64,000 bases of DNA from Cohnella ginsengisoli (GTDB lineage: Bacteria > Bacillota > Bacilli > Paenibacillales > Paenibacillaceae). The stretch spans positions 558,001 through 622,000 of the forward strand of contig NZ_JAPDHZ010000003.1 of NCBI RefSeq assembly GCF_029525555.1. The letters are read 5' to 3'. The notes beneath the pieces were generated by a model. The model did not search any database. It saw nothing but the letters and a program-made list of their open reading frames with translations, and had not been told where the DNA came from. Position numbers and translations under genes: made by a program. Positions 55,359-64,000 of this stretch are shown here, piece after piece (the first letter of the stretch is position 1; every line of letters starts with the position of its first letter).

Positions 55359-56019
55359 AGGCTTGCTCCAATTGGGTCAGCTGTCCGTTGTTGCCGACGA
55401 TGACGAGCACGTCGGTACGCTGCAGCGGCTTGTCCGCGCGCGGCGTCACGTCCATCTTTTCCCCGCCGTGCTTGATCGCCATGACGTTGCATCCGAATTT
55501 GACGCGAAAGTCGAGCTCCCTCAGCGTCTTGCCCGCCATATTCGAAGGCACCTGCAGTTCGACGATGCTGTAGTCCGGAGAAAGCTCGATATGCTCGATA
55601 ATGTTCGGCGATATTAAATGATGCGCGACCCGCAGCCCCATATCCCGTTCGGGGAATACGACCTTGTCGGCGCCGATCTTGCTCAGCACCTTGCCGTGAA
55701 GCTCGTTTTGCGCCTTGACGATAATTCTCGGCACGCCCAGGTCCTTGAGGATCAGCGTCGTCAGGATACTCGCCTGGATATCTTGTCCGATCGCGACGAC
55801 CACGACGTCCAGATTGCGGATGCCGAGCGCCTTCAGCGCTTCCTCGTCGGTCGAATCCGCGGAGACGGCGTGCGTGACCACGTTGGCCATATCCTGCACG
55901 CGCTCCTGGTTTTCGTCGACCGCGAGCACCTCGTATCCCATTTTCGCCAGATACTGCGCGACGCTTGCGCCGAAGCGACCGAGACCGATGACGGCGAATT
56001 GCTTTTTGCCCTTGGCCAT
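55345..56019 (-). CDS. Potassium uptake regulatory subunit KtrA/KtrC (TrkA-N, RCK)
   Basis: 224 residues. RCK_N Rossmann fold with VIGLGRFGASVAQYLAK and the acidic VDENQ, then an RCK_C domain (about 135-220). It forms an octameric ring that opens a KtrB-type channel on binding ATP or c-di-AMP. No channel gene lies in the window. The ATG at 56019 follows AGGAGGAAC. It overlaps the methyltransferase gene downstream. Confidence 0.93.
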   Translation of the reverse strand: MAKGKKQFAVIGLGRFGASVAQYLAKMGYEVLAVDENQERVQDMANVVTHAVSADSTDEEALKALGIRNLDVVVVAIGQDIQASILTTLILKDLGVPRIIVKAQNELHGKVLSKIGADKVVFPERDMGLRVAHHLISPNIIEHIELSPDYSIVELQVPSNMAGKTLRELDFRVKFGCNVMAIKHGGEKMDVTPRADKPLQRTDVLVIVGNNGQLTQLEQAYASL

Positions 56020-56188
56020 GCCGAAGGTTCCTCCTCGTTGCTGCCTTGCCGGCTTCGCTTTTCGTGTTTTCCATTATAACACGGACCCGCGCGCCGGATA
56101 ACCGCCATTCGGGACGGAGACGCTATAGGGGCGGCAGGCCCGGTCACGCCCCGGTCTGCGGACGACCGCTTCGAGGAGGATCAGAGCC

Positions 56189-56431
56189 ATGAACATCACC
56201 CTGCGAGAAGCCATCTTCAAACGCGTCGAAGGCAAGAGCAAGGCCGAGCTCAGGGCCACGATCGAAGATTCGATCGGCAATGCCGAGGTAACGCTGCCCG
56301 GCATCGGCGTGCTATTCGAGATGATCTGGACCCATAGCGCCGAGGAAACGCGCGAGCAGCTGGTCAACACCTTGCATGCCCAGCTCGCGGCGCGAACCCA
56401 GGGAGCGGAAGGCGTGCACTCGCCCTCCTGA
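56189..56431 (+). CDS. sspI: Small acid-soluble spore protein I
   Basis: 80 residues matching SspI: N-terminal LREAIFKRVEGKSKAELRAT, LPGIGVLFEMIWTHS in the middle. Slightly longer C-terminus than the Bacillus protein. GAGGAGGA before the ATG. Expressed in the forespore; marks the organism as an endospore former. Divergent from ktrA/trmH. Confidence 0.95.
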   Translation: MNITLREAIFKRVEGKSKAELRATIEDSIGNAEVTLPGIGVLFEMIWTHSAEETREQLVNTLHAQLAARTQGAEGVHSPS

Positions 56432-56437
56432 TCCCCT

Positions 56438-57601
56438 TTATATCCGGTAATCCCTCGTCTGCGACACGACCGTCCCTTCGACGATCGTATCGGTGACGAC
56501 CGGCACGCCGCCGATCGTACGGACGACGAGCAGATCCGCAAGCTTGCCGGGCTCGATCGTGCCGACGTTAGCGGCTTGCCCGAGCGCCGCAGCCGGTTCG
56601 AGCGATGCCATCCGCACGGCCTCATGGAGCGGAATGCCACCGGCATGCATGGCGAACAACGATTGAAGCAACGACGCCGGATGATAATCGGAGCAAACGA
56701 TGTCGGCGGCGCCGGCCCTGACGGCATCCATCGCCGTCAGGTTTTTGTCGTGGGAACCCCCGCGCACGATGTTCGGAGCGCCTACGCATATTTTCATTCC
56801 TTTTCCCGAAGCGTATGCGGCCGTCTCGAGATTGAGCGGAAATTCGCTGATCGAAGCGCCGTACGCCATCGACCGGTCCGCCTGCTCAGGCGTATCGTCA
56901 TCATGCGAAGCGACGGCGATGCCGTGATCCCGGGCCAACGCGGTAAGCCGACGCAGCTTATCCCAATCGATCAGCGCCCTGCGCGCCTGCAGTTCCTCGA
57001 CGATCCGCTCGCACTCCTCCGCGTCGACGCCCTGATTTTTCATGACGTATCGCTCAAAAGCGCCCGGACGGCGATATTGACCTTGACCCGGCGCATGGTC
57101 CATCAGCGATAAATAATCGATCTGCCCTTCGCGAATCAGACGTTCGGCGAGCGGGAAGCCGGTTAGGTGCGACACTTCGTAACGAAGGTGCACGCGATGG
57201 CGAATCATCGACCGCGCGCCGCTAAGCCGCCGGATCGTCCCGATCATCTCCGACACGAGATGCTCGCCCCTCAGGCTAAGGCCCACGCCGAGCGACAACG
57301 AATGGTACATCGTCGTAATGCCATGTCCGGCGAGCTTGCGCTCGAATTGCAAAAACGCCATCTCCATCGGAAATAGCGTATTCGGGCGCGGCTCGACCTC
57401 CTTTTCGATCGCGTCGCAGTGGATATCGACGAGGCCCGGCATCACATAAGCGCCTTCCGCGTCGATGGTCGTCAGGCTCCCGCTCGGGACCGTCCCGCCG
57501 CCTATGCTTGCGATACGTCCGTTTTCGACGAAAATATCAGCCTGCTCCACGCTTCCGCGCAGCACGATTTTGCCATTACGAATCAACAGCCTTTTTTCCA
57601 T
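56438..57601 (-). CDS. phnM: Alpha-D-ribose 1-methylphosphonate 5-triphosphate diphosphatase PhnM
   Basis: 387 residues of the amidohydrolase superfamily. Metal-binding motifs VDIHCDAIE and SHDDDTPEQ and the PhnM-specific LMDHAPGQGQY are clear. It removes diphosphate in the carbon-phosphorus lyase pathway for phosphonate use. ATG 57601 after GGGGGAG; a longer start 42 bases upstream is rejected. No other phn gene lies within the window, so either the rest is elsewhere or this copy has another role. Convergent with sspI with only 6 bases between. Confidence 0.92.
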   Translation of the reverse strand: MEKRLLIRNGKIVLRGSVEQADIFVENGRIASIGGGTVPSGSLTTIDAEGAYVMPGLVDIHCDAIEKEVEPRPNTLFPMEMAFLQFERKLAGHGITTMYHSLSLGVGLSLRGEHLVSEMIGTIRRLSGARSMIRHRVHLRYEVSHLTGFPLAERLIREGQIDYLSLMDHAPGQGQYRRPGAFERYVMKNQGVDAEECERIVEELQARRALIDWDKLRRLTALARDHGIAVASHDDDTPEQADRSMAYGASISEFPLNLETAAYASGKGMKICVGAPNIVRGGSHDKNLTAMDAVRAGAADIVCSDYHPASLLQSLFAMHAGGIPLHEAVRMASLEPAAALGQAANVGTIEPGKLADLLVVRTIGGVPVVTDTIVEGTVVSQTRDYRI

Positions 57602-57733
57602 TGCCAGCTCTCCCCCGACATTACAATAAGAATAGTATTCCACAAACGCCCTCGCAGGAGCAACATTGGGAGTTCGATGGGGAGACTATGCGGTTGCGGC
57701 GCAATTGGCCGTTTTCGAGCCTATGCCGAGTCG

Positions 57734-59076
57734 TCAGTCCAATTCGGCCCGGGAGAATAGGTCCCGGATCAGCACGTCGTCCTCGCAGGCGGACTTAAAG
57801 GCGTGGGCGAAGCGGACGATCGCCTCCCGGTCGCCGGAATAAGCGCTGAACATGCCCGCCTCGGGATCGAACCGGACGATGCCGGATAGTTCAGGCATTC
57901 GCTCCTCCAGGAACACGGCAGCCAGCGAAGCCCAATCGTAGCCGCTGCCTTCGAAGCCTTCTTCCTCCCGCAAGCGGAACAAATCCTGCTTGTAAATGCC
58001 GGCGCTCAAAAAGACGGAGGTGCTATCGCCGTGCCGGACGAGCTTAAAGGGAGCCAGCTCCGTTTCGATTTCGGTCTCATGGCCGCCCAGCTCCGCGAGC
58101 GACGTCGTAAACTGGCCGGCGGGCACGCGCAGCAGATCCTGCTCCGTATCCGCTTCCGAAGTGTCGTACGTATCCTCGTTTACCAGCCCGCGGATAAAAT
58201 CTTCGAAGTTCGAAGCCAGAAAGGTGATGCGGTAATCCCGCTCCTGATCGACATGTACGACCTGGGGCTCCCCTTGCGGTCCGCAGCCGCGGTAATCGAG
58301 CATGACAACGTCATGGCCGGCGGACGGGCAGTCGCAAAATACGACGCCGATGTCGGGATAGCCCCACTCTTCGATCATGAACGGGCTTCCGAACGCTCCG
58401 CACAGCGAATAGTCTTTGTCCTTGCCGATCCCCATGATGCCCGTTATCGCGATATGATCGTCCGCCCAGGAAGTCGCCTCTTTCGTCGGAAAACACGTGT
58501 TGCGCGGAATGCCTCCGTTTTGCAGCTTCATCAGGTGAATATACGAGGCCGGCAGCTTGTAGCCCAGCTCCTCCTCCACCTCGGCGATCAGCTCGTCTGT
58601 CGGCGGATCCGATACAAAGGCTTCGCGCGCATAATCGCTGTCTTCCCAAAAACAGGAAAAGTCCAATGGCTCGAAAGGCACTCCGGAGAAGACGCGGGTC
58701 GGCATCGGCTTGGCAAGGAGCCGCTCGGCTTCCGTACGGCTCAATCGAAGCAGCTTTCTCGCCAGCTCATCCGAAGGATCCAAGCGGATCGCCTGCTCGA
58801 ATGCCGCAATCGCCTCCTCGTAACGATCCAGATAGTAGTAGGAATATCCGGTCCGAAAATGCCACAGCGCGTCCGCGACGCCCTGCTTGGCCACCGACAG
58901 CAGCAGCGTCAGCGCCTCCTCGTAACGATCGAGGTTGTTGTAAGCTCTGGCCAGGTGGCTGATAATCGCGTAGTCCCGCTCATCCGGGGGGGGATCCGTT
59001 CGATCGCGTCGACGATTTTGCCGTAGTCCCTCTTGCGATGCCAGTCATTCAGTTGCTCGTTCAAATCTTTGGCCAC
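57734..59076 (-). CDS. TPR protein with SMI1/KNR4 (SUKH) domain, one indel
   Basis: About 447 residues after correction. N-terminal TPR repeats (LARAYNNLDRYEEALTLL, YYYLDRYEEAIAAFEQAI, residues about 10-125), then a SUKH domain (ELGYKLPASYIHLMKLQNGG, PDIGVVFCDCPSAGHDVVML), then a C-terminal stretch of about 140 residues I do not recognise. GTG start at 59076 after CGGAGGG. The C run mirrored at 58986-58993 seems one base short. SUKH proteins are often immunity proteins against polymorphic toxins or cytoplasmic scaffolds; no toxin gene is next to it. Confidence 0.85.
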
Positions 59077-59205
59077 GTTCGGCACCCTCCGATATGTACG
59101 AATTGGGATATTTCAAAATAGAATCAATTGAATTTACCCAAATTTTACATGTTTCTATTACGGTTGGCCATTTCGGCGGCATTATCCTCGTAGATCATAC
59201 GAAAA

Positions 59206-59234
59206 AGCCCGTACGGCTTTAATCCGTACGGGCT
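59206..59234 (-). terminator. Rho-independent terminator after Gfo/Idh/MocA gene
   Basis: An 11-bp perfect stem (AGCCCGTACGG / CCGTACGGGCT), 7-base loop and a TTTTTC tail on minus, 29 bases beyond the stop at 59263. Confidence 0.93.
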
Positions 59235-59262
59235 TCTACTGCTCAGGGCATGATCGGCAGCC

Positions 59263-60366
59263 TTACTCGAATCCGCCTTCAGGCATGATCGCCGGACGCT
59301 CGGCGAGCGGCTCGAGCGCGATGTGCCGGTCTTCGGCAGACGCCTGCAGCAGGCCGTTCATCGTCTCGAGCACGTGCAGCGCCAGTCTGCCGGATGCGCG
59401 ATGCGGGCGGTTCTCGGCGATGGCGCGCGCCATGTCGATGACGCCGATGCCGCGCATGTTGTCGTCATAGCCGAACGAGAGGGATACATCCTCGTAGTCG
59501 CCGCCCGGCTTTTTGAGCTTGACGGGACCGCCGAACGTATTCGGGTCTGGTACGCGCAACGTGCCTTCGGTGCCGTGAATCTCGATCATGTTGGTCAGAT
59601 TCGTGCCGGCCGCGACGTCGAAGCTCGTGATCAGCGTGCCTACCGCGCCGGACGCGAAGTCCAGAACGCCAGCGATATGCGTCGGCGTCTCGACAGGGAT
59701 GCGCTCGCCCTTCTTGGACCCGCTGCCGACGATGCGCTCCGGCAACGAAATCGCCGCGGATGCGGTGACGCGGCGGATACCGCCGAGCAGGAAAATGAAG
59801 GCGGTCAAATAATACGGGCCCATGTCGAACAGCGGGCCGCCGCCCTTTTGGTAGAAGAACACCGGATCCGGATGCCAGGCTTCGGGACCGCTGCCCATCA
59901 TGAAGCCCGTCGCCGCGATCGGCCGGCCGATCGCGCCTTCGTCGATCAGCTTGCGGCAGGTCTGAATGCCGCCGCCCAGGAACGTCTCAGGCGCGCAGGC
60001 GATGCGCAGTCCCTTGGACTCGGCCAAAGCGACGACGTCGCGGCCGTCCTGGAGCTCTACCGCAAGCGGCTTTTCCAGGTAAACGTGCTTGCCCGCTTCG
60101 AGCGCACGGCGGCTGATCTCGGCATGCGAAGCCGGGATGGTCAGGTTGACGACGATGTCGATCTCGGGGTCCGCGAGCAGCTCCTCGACCGTATATGCTT
60201 TCGGCACGCCGAACTCCTGCGCGCGCGAGCGCGCACGCTCGACGTCGATGTCCGCGCACGCCACGACTTGCACATCGGACGAGGCCGTAAGGTTTTTCAA
60301 GTAGATAGCGCTGATATTGCCGCAGCCGATCAAGCCGATCCGATTTTTGCTCACGCTTATCATCAT
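59263..60366 (-). CDS. Gfo/Idh/MocA-family oxidoreductase
   Basis: 367 residues. Rossmann motif GLIGCGNISAIYL, EKPLAVE at the active site and the C-terminal domain with PLFDMGPYYLTAF, where the usual catalytic Asp-x3-His pair is changed (Tyr in place of His), as in one known subgroup. Start ATG at 60366 touches AAGGAGT, with a second ATG three bases in. Free-standing gene with its own promoter area (TATAAT on minus just upstream) and terminator. Substrate unknown, probably a sugar. Confidence 0.88.
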   Translation of the reverse strand: MMISVSKNRIGLIGCGNISAIYLKNLTASSDVQVVACADIDVERARSRAQEFGVPKAYTVEELLADPEIDIVVNLTIPASHAEISRRALEAGKHVYLEKPLAVELQDGRDVVALAESKGLRIACAPETFLGGGIQTCRKLIDEGAIGRPIAATGFMMGSGPEAWHPDPVFFYQKGGGPLFDMGPYYLTAFIFLLGGIRRVTASAAISLPERIVGSGSKKGERIPVETPTHIAGVLDFASGAVGTLITSFDVAAGTNLTNMIEIHGTEGTLRVPDPNTFGGPVKLKKPGGDYEDVSLSFGYDDNMRGIGVIDMARAIAENRPHRASGRLALHVLETMNGLLQASAEDRHIALEPLAERPAIMPEGGFE

Positions 60367-60466
60367 ACTCCTTCGCGATTGGGTTAATCGCTTCCATTAT
60401 AACGCTTGCCGCCCACGCATTGTTGTCCGTTTCTTGTTCGATTTTGGGTCGCGCGCAAAAAAACGA

Positions 60467-60496
60467 TTGCATAATGCACCGACCGTCCGCTATAAT
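60467..60496 (+). promoter_or_regulatory. SigA-type promoter of the flavoprotein gene
   Basis: TTGCAT (60467-60472), 18-base spacer, TATAAT (60491-60496), 44 bases before the ATG at 60541. Confidence 0.7.
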
Positions 60497-60540
60497 CATG
60501 GATATTAAGAATCTATGATATCACCAAAAGGAGCATGCAC

Positions 60541-61472
60541 ATGGATCAGTTATTGGATGCGGCGATCATCGGAGGCGGACCGGCTGGACTGAATGCGGCG
60601 CTCGTGCTGGGGAGAGCCAGAAAAAACGTAATCGTGATCGACGAAGGGCTTCCCCGCAATCGCGTCACGCACGAGTCGCACGGATTTTTGACGCGAGACG
60701 GGATCAAGCCCGACGAATTCAGACGTATCGCCGTCGAGCAGATCGGCGCATACCCTTCCGTCCGGTTCGTCGCGGATATCGCCATCGAGATCGCCGGAGC
60801 GGACGGCGACTTCAAGATCGCGACCAAGAAGGGCGATAGCTACCGCGCTAAAAAGCTGCTGTTCGCCGTCGGCAAAAAGGATCGGCTGCCCGAGATCGAG
60901 GGCTTGATCGACGTATACGGAAAAAGCGCGTTCGTCTGCCCTTATTGCGACGGCTGGGAGCTGCGCGATCGAGAGCTTGCCGTCATTGCCAAAGGCGAAC
61001 ACATCTTTCATTATGCCAAGACGATCCATGGCTGGTCGGACCGTATCAGCTTGTTCACCAACGGTCCGCACGAGCTGACGGACGCGCAGCGCGAGGAATT
61101 GCACGTACGGAACATTCCGCTGCATGACGGGCGGATCTGCCGGATCGTCTCCGAGAACGGCATGGTTAGCCGGGTCGAGCTCGAAGACGGCCTCTCGGTT
61201 CCCTGCGCCGGCATTTTTTCGCGCCGACGCTGGTGGCCGGCTCCGACCTGCCCCAAGCGCTCGGCTGTGAGCTGACCCCGACCGGCAGCGTAGCGGCGAT
61301 CGATGCAATGGGCAAGTCGAGCGTGCCTGGCGTGTTCGTCGCCGGCGACATCGCGACCGAGATGAATCAGCTCATCCAGGCCGCCGCCATGGGCGCGATG
61401 GCCGGCGCGGGCATCAATTCGGAGTTGCTGGCGGAAGCCTGGGAGGCGCGGGGACAAGTAGCGCAGGGCTGA
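60541..61472 (+). CDS. Thioredoxin-reductase-like FAD/NAD(P) oxidoreductase, one indel
   Basis: About 310 residues when corrected. FAD fold IIGGGPAGLNAALVLGRA, redox pair CPYCDGWE (about residue 140) and the C-terminal FAD motif VFVAGDIATEMNQL. Shorter NADPH motif than in true TrxB, so a relative acting on another small redox partner is possible. ATG 60541 is seven bases after AAAAGGAG and is preferred over ATG 60535. The T run 61214-61219 is one base short. Free-standing gene with a clear SigA-type promoter. Confidence 0.9.
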
Positions 61473-61503
61473 ACCATGCGGGTGTTTTCGATAGCCACAG
61501 GCG

Positions 61504-61690
61504 CTATCGCGCAAAAGTATATCATCGGCGGCCAGCCTGATGTTTTTTTGCAATCTATCTCGCAAAAGCGCTCGTTAGTTCGCCTCTCTGAGCGAGATCC
61601 CCTGCTTTCTGGGTAAAAATCCTGCACTTTTACGCGATAGCCAAGCCGACCGGAGGTTGCACGTCTCGATCGCGCACTTTTACACGATAG
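61504..61690. repeat. Four copies of a 15-bp intergenic word
   Basis: CTATCGCGCAAAAGT at 61504-61518, CTATCTCGCAAAAGC at 61555-61569, and the reverse-oriented ACTTTTACGCGATAG at 61626-61640 and ACTTTTACACGATAG at 61676-61690. Copies differ by one to three bases. They lie between convergent genes and could form stems. Confidence 0.7.
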
Positions 61691-61725
61691 GCGGTCCACG
61701 CCTCCCTCGCCAAAATAAAAAAGAA

Positions 61726-61744
61726 CCGTACCGCGAAGGTACGG
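61726..61744 (-). terminator. Rho-independent terminator after SLH protein gene
   Basis: CCGTACC / GGTACGG stem with a 5-base loop; on minus it is followed by TTCTTTTTTATTTT. It lies 20 bases beyond the DUF4832-SLH stop. Confidence 0.88.
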
Positions 61745-61763
61745 CTCTCTTCAGTTGGATCGC

Positions 61764-64000
61764 TTAAATGGACAGCCACCGCGAGAGCATGGCGGCCGCC
61801 TGCGCCCGGCTGACGATGCCTGCAGGCGCGAGTCCGATGCCCGGCAGTCCGTTCAGCAGGCCGTAGTCGATCGCGAACCCGATCGCCGGCTCCGCCCACG
61901 GCGCAGTCGCTCCGGCATCGGCGAATGCGGACCGGTCTTGGGCGGACGTCGGGACCGCCTCGCCAGGATGCGCCGCTTCGTATGCGCGAAGCAGCATGAC
62001 CGCCGCTTCCTGGCGCGTGATCGGATCGGAAGGCCCGAAGCGGCCGTCGTCTCTGCCCTGGAGGATGCCGAACGCGGCAGCCGCGCGGACCGCTGGAGCA
62101 TAATAGGCGTCGGCCGGGACGTCGGGGAAGGCAGGCGCGTCCGCCGTCGGCGCAAAGCCCGCCGCCTTGGCGAGCATCGTCGCGAACTCGGCCCGCGTCA
62201 CCGCGCGGAGCGGCTCGAACCGGTTCCCGCCGACGCCCTGGACGATATGCTTCGCCGACAGCGACTTGATGCCGCCCGCGGCCCAATGTCCGGCATACAC
62301 GTCCTCGTAGCTGCGGTCGAGCGCCAACACCGCGTACACGCTAAAATGCTTGACCGTCGCCGTGACGACATCGCCTCGGGCCGCACCGCCGACGTACTCA
62401 GGCGCTCCGACGCCCGGAATCGCATAAATGCCCGTCAGCGTCCGATCCGCGCCTCCAGCCAGCTCTAGCGTCAGCTTCAGACCTTCGTCGAATTGGTGAA
62501 GCGGCGTCTTGACGCCGGCAGGGCTCCGTACGCCGAGCTCCAGCTCGTACGCGTCTCCCGCCTGGCGATAGACCGCGCTCGCCGTCGAAGCGGCCGCCAG
62601 CGTCTTCGCCGCCGCTTCGCCCCCCGGCCGCCTGACGACATAAAGCTCGCCGCCCTGCCAGCCGCCGGCCCCGCGAAGCGCGGCAAGCTGCTTCAATACG
62701 CCCGGCGGCAGCTCGAGCGAGAAGCCGCCGTCCGCGAAGGCGAGCGATTCGCCGAGCGCGAACGCCGCATCCGCCGGCACCCGAACCTCGGTCTTGCCGG
62801 CTGCGATCGCGACCGTCGCCTTGCCGCCGGCCGGCGCAGGCAGCGACGCGACCTGCTGCACCTCATCCGCCGTCGGCGTCGGCTGCGGAGATCCGGGCGG
62901 CGACGGCGGCGCCGACGTTCCCGCGATCCGGATCGTATCCAGCGCCGACCAGTCGTCTCCCCGGTCGCCCTCGATCGCGAACTTAATGCCCGGCTTGCCG
63001 GTATCCGGATCGAGGATGCCGACCAGCACCCGGTATTCGCCGCTCGCGAGTCCTGCCGGGATATCCAGCGGCAGCGTCGCTTCGTAATCGCCCGGCAGCC
63101 AGCCGCGAATATCGACGCCGCTCGCCTTCGTGACGCTCGACGCGACGATCCGTCCGTCCGCATCCGCCAGCGCGACGGCGACCGGCCAGTCGTAATAAAA
63201 AAGGCGCGACGCCTTTGTTTGTCCACTGCGTCTTCACTTCGATCTTGTCGCCCGCAGATGCTTCGCCGTCGTGCTTCACGGCATTAAATACATACCGGTA
63301 GCCGATCGTCTTGCGGAACGTGTCCATGTTCTCTTGAATTTCCTGCGTGATCCCGCCCTTGCCCACTTCGTAGTCCAACGGCGCGGACGGCCCCAGCCAC
63401 GACGTATGGGACAGCCGCGCTTCCCGGAGCGATTCGACGATGCTGCCGTCGGCGAGCGAGAGCAGCGGATTGCCGCTCGTGAATTCGCCGCCGGAGAAGC
63501 TCGTTTTCCAGAAATCCGGCATCTTGGACGCCGCCTGCGCTTCGGCCGCGCTCTCGCCCGGTTCGATATACAGACCGATGTCCGACCAGCCGTCGCGAAT
63601 CCAGCTTAGCCAGGACTCCGTCGAGCCCTTGTCGCCGAACACGTCGTTGAACAGCCCGAGGCCGTTTGCCGCCGCGATCGGGAACGGCTTGCGCATGCCG
63701 AGCAGCTTGTGCTTGAAGCCGTCCAGATAGTGTTGCACGTACCGGTCGGATACGGCGACGTTCGGAAACTTGCCCGACAGCGGCTCCGGGTAGTTGTGAA
63801 ATTCGCCCCAGTGGCCGAGCGAACCGATCTGGACGTAGGCAATGCGCGGATCCTCGTCGTAGCGGGCGGCGAGCGCTCCGATCATCCGCTCGTGCTCCTC
63901 GAGCAGCACGGGAAGGTTGTAGTTCGGCGCGAAGCCCGCGCCGATCTCGGACGAGTCGTACCATTTGCCCGCACCGTCCGCGGAGCCCGCTTCCTCGACC
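61764..64000 (-). CDS. DUF4832 surface protein with SLH domains, partial, one indel
   Basis: C-terminal about 745 residues; the start lies beyond the right edge. First comes a DUF4832 TIM-barrel-like part (YVQIGSLGHWGEFHNYP, GDKGSTESWLSW), predicted glycosidase-like, then an Ig-like domain (RYVFNAVKHDG, VKTQWTNKGVAPF), a Pro/Ser linker, a beta module also found in the amylase at 9359 (LTGIYAIPG, VKHFSVYAVLAL), and three SLH domains (SYEDVYAGHWAAGGIKSL onward) ending in SRWLSI. The A run 63197-63202 is one base too long. It should sit on the cell wall via SLH binding to pyruvylated polymer. The enzymatic role of DUF4832 is not established. Confidence 0.88.

Noticed and set aside
1..64000. CRISPR arrays, rRNA operons, tRNA genes and complete insertion sequences
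   Set aside because: No regularly spaced repeat series, no rRNA-like stretch, no cloverleaf-like gene and no intact transposase was found in reading the gaps and ORFs.

Overview
The window looks like a chromosomal segment of a high-GC, spore-forming, carbohydrate-degrading Firmicute of the Paenibacillaceae (Paenibacillus/Cohnella type). The evidence is: a small acid-soluble spore protein gene (sspI) next to a YsgA/TrmH-type rRNA methyltransferase gene; three YesM/YesN-type sensor kinase/AraC response regulator pairs, each beside a sugar ABC importer; large secreted enzymes with S-layer homology (SLH) domains; GGAGG-type ribosome binding sites; and CcpA cre-like sites. No rRNA, tRNA, CRISPR array or complete insertion sequence was seen.

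Layout. 1-9250 (minus): kinase/regulator pair, then an LplABC-type oligosaccharide importer and a GH31 alpha-glucosidase cut by the left edge. 9359-16855 (minus): a surface-anchored GH13 alpha-amylase with SLH domains and a secreted clan-A glycosidase with a CBM9-like module. 17500-25003 (minus): one operon with a UgpAE/MsmEFG-type importer and five enzymes matching a non-phosphorylated oxidative 6-deoxyhexose (L-fucose-like) pathway; its kinase/regulator pair is divergent on plus (25125-27698). 27727-30904 (minus): fdhD and an FdhF/YdeP-type molybdoenzyme. 31072-39079 (minus): a LacI regulator fused to a whole extracellular-type solute-binding domain, then an aldose-epimerase-like gene behind a perfect palindromic operator, then a desaturase, Rieske ferredoxin, FAD reductase, aldo/keto reductase and creatininase-family hydrolase. 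39261-49770 (minus): kinase/regulator, RbsB-RbsA-RbsC-RbsC-type importer, Gfo/Idh/MocA dehydrogenase and TIM-barrel isomerase. 49771-54500: a more AT-rich patch with a GNAT gene, an ECF41-type sigma factor module (carboxymuconolactone decarboxylase-like protein, sigma factor, epimerase) and gene remnants. 54503-64000: rRNA methyltransferase, KtrA, SspI, PhnM, a TPR-SUKH protein, a Gfo/Idh/MocA enzyme, a thioredoxin-reductase-like flavoprotein and a DUF4832-SLH protein cut by the right edge.

Sequence quality matters here. I count about 27 single-base indels that break otherwise intact genes. Nearly all fall in homopolymer runs, and 24 of them read as one base too many. I interpret them as sequencing or assembly errors, not pseudogenes, and give gene coordinates across the breaks. 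They also create false gene fusions (permease-permease, kinase-regulator, fdhF-fdhD).

Functionally, the window is a series of sense-import-degrade cassettes for plant or microbial glycans. The best candidates for new biology are the LacI-solute-binding chimera with its operator and oxygenase-like operon, the ECF41 module with two matching promoters, and an uncharacterised module shared by the two SLH proteins.
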